A stretch of 64,000 bases of DNA from Penumbrarchaeum sp964445525 (lineage in GTDB: Archaea; Thermoplasmatota; Penumbrarchaeia; Penumbrarchaeales; Penumbrarchaeaceae). The stretch is from contig CAYULA010000009.1 of the NCBI GenBank assembly GCA_964445525.1, positions 25,030-89,029 on the forward strand, in the 5' to 3' direction. Shown here piece by piece: positions 60,425 to 64,000 of this stretch. The number at the start of each line of letters is the position of its first letter. Within the stretch, counting starts at the first letter, position 1. The notes below the pieces were generated by a model. It was not told the origin of the DNA. It was given only the letters and a program-made list of their open reading frames with translations, and searched no databases. Position numbers and translations under genes: made by a program.

Positions 60425-60523
60425 GATTGGTTCACAGGGGTAATAACGGTTTGGACGAGGTAAAGGTATTATCGCATCAGTTCAATCACAGTTCATATCT
60501 TTGGATAGATCGGGGAGAGATTC

Positions 60524-61852
60524 ATGGGATTTGGTATCGGCAGTTCCCTGGAAAGGAGAAAAATCAAGAAAATCACCAAGTTGATGGAAGAGGGAAATGT
60601 TCACGATCTCCTAAATCACCTCTCGGAACACAATCCCAAAATCATCTCCGAGACGCTGAAAGCACTTGGGAATATAGCCCATAAAGGAGATATTGGCAGG
60701 ATTACCGTGAACAACGGGGTGGAAAGAATAGGGGTTTGCTTGAGAAATCCCGATAAGTATGTCAGACTCTATGCAGTCAGAACTCTCTGCTGGATAGCGG
60801 TCAAGGGTTCTCCCTCGGAGATAGTTTCCGGAGGAGTGGTTCCCAAACTGGTAAACCTCCTCAATGATGACGAACCGGACACAATCCGTTACTCGCTGGC
60901 AATTATCGGAGAGCTCGTTGATTCGAATCAGACCTCCCATGTTGTGAACGCGGATGGGACAGGTCCAATCGGAAGTCTCGTTGTGAACAGGGACGAAGCA
61001 ACAAGCCAGCTGGCAATGAGATTGCTGGGAAAGATGGGAGAGCAGGGATATGGTTCAAAGATCCTGGGATCTGGAGCTGGAAGACTGCTGATACTGGCGG
61101 CCAGTCTTACCGGTGCCAAAGGAAGAGAGACCGCCGAGAAAACATTGTTTTCAATTGCGGAATACATGGGTTATTCCGATATAAACACGTTCAAGGAGCA
61201 CATATCCGACGCAGAGTACATGGCAGGCCGCTCGGGAGATTTCGAAACCATGTCCACAAGGAGCATGGATGCATATTTCTCCGGAGGAGCTACAGGGGTG
61301 AACACAATTGAAGATGTGATCCACCACCACGACCAGGGTGAAACAGGTCACACTCGACAACAGAATGCGGTTACGGCGGGAATCGAAGATGAGGAATTCG
61401 TTTTGGATGATATTGATGTGATGATAGAGGACGAGTTCGATCTGGACCTGGATATCATGGATGAGGCGGAACAGGAATTTCCTTTCCCCCTCTTGATGCA
61501 GAGATTGAGGGATGTAAAGAAATTGGCGGACGAGGGGGTGCTCAATGCCAATGATTATTATCACATCAAGGCAAAGGTCATTGAGGATGTGGCCCTGTCC
61601 GTGAAGCTCGACTGCATGAACTGCTACGACGTGCTGGAGATCGAACCTTCCGCGGATGCGGAAGAGATCAAGAGAGCCTACAGGAAACTTGCTTCGCAAT
61701 ACCATCCTGACAAGGTGGAGACCCTGGGTCCCAAATTGAGAAGGATGGCAATGGAGGAGATGACAAAGCTCAATCATGCCAAGCAGACCCTTCTGGATTC
61801 CGAGAAGAGATACGCCCACGATGCATTGATCGCCGGGAACTGGAGTTACTGA
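60524..61852 (+). CDS. HEAT/ARM-repeat protein with C-terminal J domain
   Basis: A 442-residue soluble protein. Residues about 15-230 form HEAT/ARM-like helical repeats (HLSEHNPKIISETLKALGNI, NPDKYVRLYAVRTLCWIA, DDEPDTIRYSLAIIGELVD). An acidic linker (about 285-325) contains many Asp and Glu. The C-terminal 75 residues are a J domain with NCYDVLEIEPSADAEEIKRA, YRKLASQYHPDKVE (the HPD triad that stimulates Hsp70) and a final helix. J domains are usually N-terminal in DnaJ, so the C-terminal placement and the repeat scaffold suggest a specialised co-chaperone. GGGGAG precedes the ATG. Confidence 0.83.
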   Translation: MGFGIGSSLERRKIKKITKLMEEGNVHDLLNHLSEHNPKIISETLKALGNIAHKGDIGRITVNNGVERIGVCLRNPDKYVRLYAVRTLCWIAVKGSPSEIVSGGVVPKLVNLLNDDEPDTIRYSLAIIGELVDSNQTSHVVNADGTGPIGSLVVNRDEATSQLAMRLLGKMGEQGYGSKILGSGAGRLLILAASLTGAKGRETAEKTLFSIAEYMGYSDINTFKEHISDAEYMAGRSGDFETMSTRSMDAYFSGGATGVNTIEDVIHHHDQGETGHTRQQNAVTAGIEDEEFVLDDIDVMIEDEFDLDLDIMDEAEQEFPFPLLMQRLRDVKKLADEGVLNANDYYHIKAKVIEDVALSVKLDCMNCYDVLEIEPSADAEEIKRAYRKLASQYHPDKVETLGPKLRRMAMEEMTKLNHAKQTLLDSEKRYAHDALIAGNWSY

Positions 61853-61915
61853 TTCCAATTATTGGGGACAACACATTTAACGGAGCTAGATAATAGTCTT
61901 CAAAGAGGTGAAAAA

Positions 61916-62122
61916 ATGGAGGACAAGACTGCCTATCACTGCGATGAATGCGGAAAGTACGAGATGGACAAGACTCCCGAAGGCGAGATACCGGAATGCT
62001 GCGGACAGAAGATGAAAGAAGTCCCCCTGTCGGAATGCACAAAGGATCCCGCCTGGGCAGAACACGCGAGGTCCTTCGAGGATGACGAACCCTGCGATCC
62101 TGGTATTTCCGGTGGCAACTGA
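61916..62122 (+). CDS. Small zinc-ribbon protein
   Basis: A 68-residue protein from the ATG at 61916, chosen because GAGGTG (61905-61910) lies just before it; an earlier ATG at 61862 lacks such a site. HCDECGKYEM and ECCGQKM form a CxxC...CC treble-clef or ribbon pattern likely to bind one metal ion, and two more cysteines lie in SECTKD and EPCDPG. The rest is acidic. Function unknown; small proteins of this form are common in archaea. Confidence 0.72.
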   Translation: MEDKTAYHCDECGKYEMDKTPEGEIPECCGQKMKEVPLSECTKDPAWAEHARSFEDDEPCDPGISGGN

Positions 62123-62168
62123 TAGAGGATTTGTCATAGCCCCTGTGAAATCTTTATTAAGGGTCCAG

Positions 62169-62190
62169 CGGTTCCTCGAATGAGGAACCG
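62169..62190 (+). promoter_or_regulatory. Perfect hairpin directly before the beta-helix gene
   Basis: CGGTTCCTC (62169-62177), a GAAT loop and GAGGAACCG (62182-62190) make a nine-base perfect inverted repeat ending three bases before the ATG at 62194. The only Shine-Dalgarno-like bases (GAGG, 62182-62185) lie in the right arm. A TATA-like TCTTTATTAA at 62151-62160 would start transcription near or inside it, so it could be a DNA operator or a 5' RNA hairpin. Confidence 0.6.
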
Positions 62191-62193
62191 TAT

Positions 62194-63975
62194 ATGTGGA
62201 AGAGAGCATTCCTGATTGCTTTTTTATTGGTCGCGGGACAGGGGTTCATTGTATCCAATATTGGTATGGGATCCGATACCCTGGAGAATGATGGTAATGG
62301 TCATCTTGATGATACATATGATCTCCAGTCAATGATCGACAATACATACGAAGGCGGAACATTATATCTCCCGGTGGGAGAGATAAATGGATCATTCTAT
62401 ATCAACAGGTCCATGAATCTGATCGGTCAGGGAAATGATACAACAATAATTGCTTCCCAGTATAATTCAATTAGTATACAATCATCCGATGTGAACATTT
62501 CTAATATCGGATTCAGGGCCGGTTCCAGTTGCATTTCCATAGGCAAAAATTATGATAACATATTGATATGGGGATGCAATTTTTCTAATTGTTACCGTGG
62601 TGTCATGGTTTATAATTCCTACATCGAATCCAGTTATCTGGTAATCAGGAACAACTCCTTTTACAATACGGTTAACGACGGAATATATTTTCATGGTGTA
62701 TCGCAATGCCGTATCGAACATAATTCATTCGAATATGCATTAAACGGTGTATATGCCAATGTAATGGTGAACTCGAATATCTCCATGAATGTTTTCCGCA
62801 GCGGGGAAAAAGGAATCGATATGAGCAACTGCGATGAGGTCAATATAACCTTTAATTCACTCAAGGATATGGAAGTAGGAATCGAGACATATTACGATAC
62901 TGATAACAACATCTCCCGAAATAAAATAATAAATTGTTTCACTGGAATGGATCTTCAGAGGAGCTCTCGGATCAATATAGGTTGGAATGATCTGGAGGAC
63001 CTCGAAACGGGTATAAACCTGTTTTATTCCGAAAATAATCAGATAGACAATAATTCAGTTCAAAGATGCTCCGGAAACGGAATAGAGATCTACTACAGCC
63101 AGGAGAATGTTGTTGAAAATTGCACCGTTAGAGACTGTGCAACAAATATCGATGGACCGATAGTTTCAGGGATCTATATTGGTTACAATTCATATGACAA
63201 CCTGATCAAGCAAAATAGGATGTCAAATTGCGGATTTACAATGTATCCCTACGGTTCAACATGGGGAGGGCAGGAATTTGATAATAATCAGGTGAACGGA
63301 AAAGATCTGGTCTATATTGAAAATGATAAAGATATCCTCATCGATGATAATGCAGGGCAGGTATTGCTCTATGAATGCAGAAATATAACCATCAAGGGGC
63401 AGGACCTATCCAATGCAACCTTCGGCCTCTATGCAAGAGAATCAAGAGATATTCATATCCTTGAGAGCAAACTCGATGATAATCATTACGGGATATATTT
63501 CCTAAACAATGAACAATACAGTTCGATTTCAGATGTTTCCGTTATCAACAATTCGATAAGGAGAACTTACTACCAGATATTTCTGAGTTCCAATTACGAA
63601 ATGGAAGATATCGAGATCAGGGGAAATACACTTGCCAATGGCAGGTACGGTATCGATCTGGATGCACCACTTTCAAGCTCGATATATTCAATTGGAATCG
63701 AGATCATAAACAACACATTCATCGATTTTGATAACTTCGGTATGAATCTGATTTCCTTCAGGGAAGTTGACATACTGGGGAATAATATGATTGATTGCAC
63801 TGAAACCCTCAGGTTGTATGGCAATTACCAGGATGATGCCTACTGGTTCAACATATCCGACAATACCGTGGAAGGTGGTGAAAGAGGTTTCAATCTTACA
63901 TCAATGAACGACTTAGTGATGAATAACAATATAGTAAAAAATACAACAGGGATATTGTTAGGGGTATTTATTTAA
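62194..63975 (+). CDS. Secreted beta-helix (PbH1-repeat) protein, possibly truncated
   Basis: A 593-residue protein with a signal peptide (AFLIAFLLVAGQGFIVS) and a right-handed parallel beta-helix made of more than twenty short repeats, such as RNNSFYNTVNDGIYFHGVS, EHNSFEYALNGVYANVM, WNDLEDLETGINLFYSE and RGNTLANGRYGIDLD. These NosD-like folds often bind or cleave carbohydrates. The frame stops at TAA while still in repeat-like sequence, with no C-terminal membrane helix, unlike every other surface protein here. A frameshift or early stop near 63960 is possible, but only 25 further bases are visible. Confidence 0.75.
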   Translation: MWKRAFLIAFLLVAGQGFIVSNIGMGSDTLENDGNGHLDDTYDLQSMIDNTYEGGTLYLPVGEINGSFYINRSMNLIGQGNDTTIIASQYNSISIQSSDVNISNIGFRAGSSCISIGKNYDNILIWGCNFSNCYRGVMVYNSYIESSYLVIRNNSFYNTVNDGIYFHGVSQCRIEHNSFEYALNGVYANVMVNSNISMNVFRSGEKGIDMSNCDEVNITFNSLKDMEVGIETYYDTDNNISRNKIINCFTGMDLQRSSRINIGWNDLEDLETGINLFYSENNQIDNNSVQRCSGNGIEIYYSQENVVENCTVRDCATNIDGPIVSGIYIGYNSYDNLIKQNRMSNCGFTMYPYGSTWGGQEFDNNQVNGKDLVYIENDKDILIDDNAGQVLLYECRNITIKGQDLSNATFGLYARESRDIHILESKLDDNHYGIYFLNNEQYSSISDVSVINNSIRRTYYQIFLSSNYEMEDIEIRGNTLANGRYGIDLDAPLSSSIYSIGIEIINNTFIDFDNFGMNLISFREVDILGNNMIDCTETLRLYGNYQDDAYWFNISDNTVEGGERGFNLTSMNDLVMNNNIVKNTTGILLGVFI

Positions 63976-64000
63976 CACTTTCTCAATCACTTGAAATGAA

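Overview
This window most likely comes from an uncultured euryarchaeon, probably of the Thermoplasmatota; that placement is inferred from gene content, not from a marker phylogeny. Archaeal signatures are the alternative shikimate pathway (ADH synthase plus type II dehydroquinate synthase), a GHMP-type shikimate kinase, archaeal AMP phosphorylase, TATA-like promoters with short or absent leaders, and many secreted proteins with an N-terminal signal and one C-terminal membrane anchor. I saw no rRNA, tRNA, CRISPR array or insertion sequence.

Layout. 1-1720: end of a surface protein and a small membrane protein. 1727-9341 (+): a tightly packed shikimate operon (aroC, ADH synthase, DHQ synthase II, aroD, aroE, archaeal aroK) with an adenylate-forming CoA-ligase-like gene and a UbiA prenyltransferase inserted in it; EPSP synthase is absent. 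9356-13253 (-): a membrane polyferredoxin with a small partner, then asd and lysC, whose product aspartate semialdehyde is the substrate of ADH synthase. 13388-26157 (-): a long same-strand array of an FtsX-type permease, two PQQ-like propeller proteins, a WD40 propeller protein, an FG-GAP propeller protein, a NapH-like ferredoxin, a 2-hydroxyacyl-CoA dehydratase/double-cubane-type protein and two BadF/HgdC-type ATPases. The last seven are translationally coupled by 1-14 base overlaps. 26231-27000: an AT-rich VapBC-like toxin-antitoxin pair with a phased operator. 27156-30830: acyl-CoA dehydrogenase, EtfB and a ferredoxin-fused EtfA. 30805-44025: very large surface proteins (Fn3, transglutaminase-like, beta-helix/Ig, FG-GAP/Ig) around a reductive-dehalogenase/QueG-like iron-sulfur protein.

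The standout is 44537-55666: one 3709-residue polypeptide organised as a PUFA-synthase/iterative type I polyketide synthase: NPD-like barrel, KS, malonyl-type AT, second KS, six tandem ACPs, KR, hotdog dehydratase, and a C-terminal phosphopantetheinyl transferase. Five of the six ACPs carry Thr where the phosphopantetheine Ser should be. Archaea generally make isoprenoid lipids and lack ACP-dependent fatty acid synthesis, so this is the best candidate for an undescribed system here. No thioesterase domain is visible; an alpha/beta hydrolase lies 1.6 kb downstream.

55748-63975: AMP phosphorylase, the hydrolase, small membrane proteins, a winged-helix regulator, a TPR protein, a HEAT/ARM-DnaJ fusion, a zinc-ribbon protein and a beta-helix surface protein whose reading frame closes 25 bases before the window edge.

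All functional calls rest on motifs and domain order read by eye; no database search was possible.
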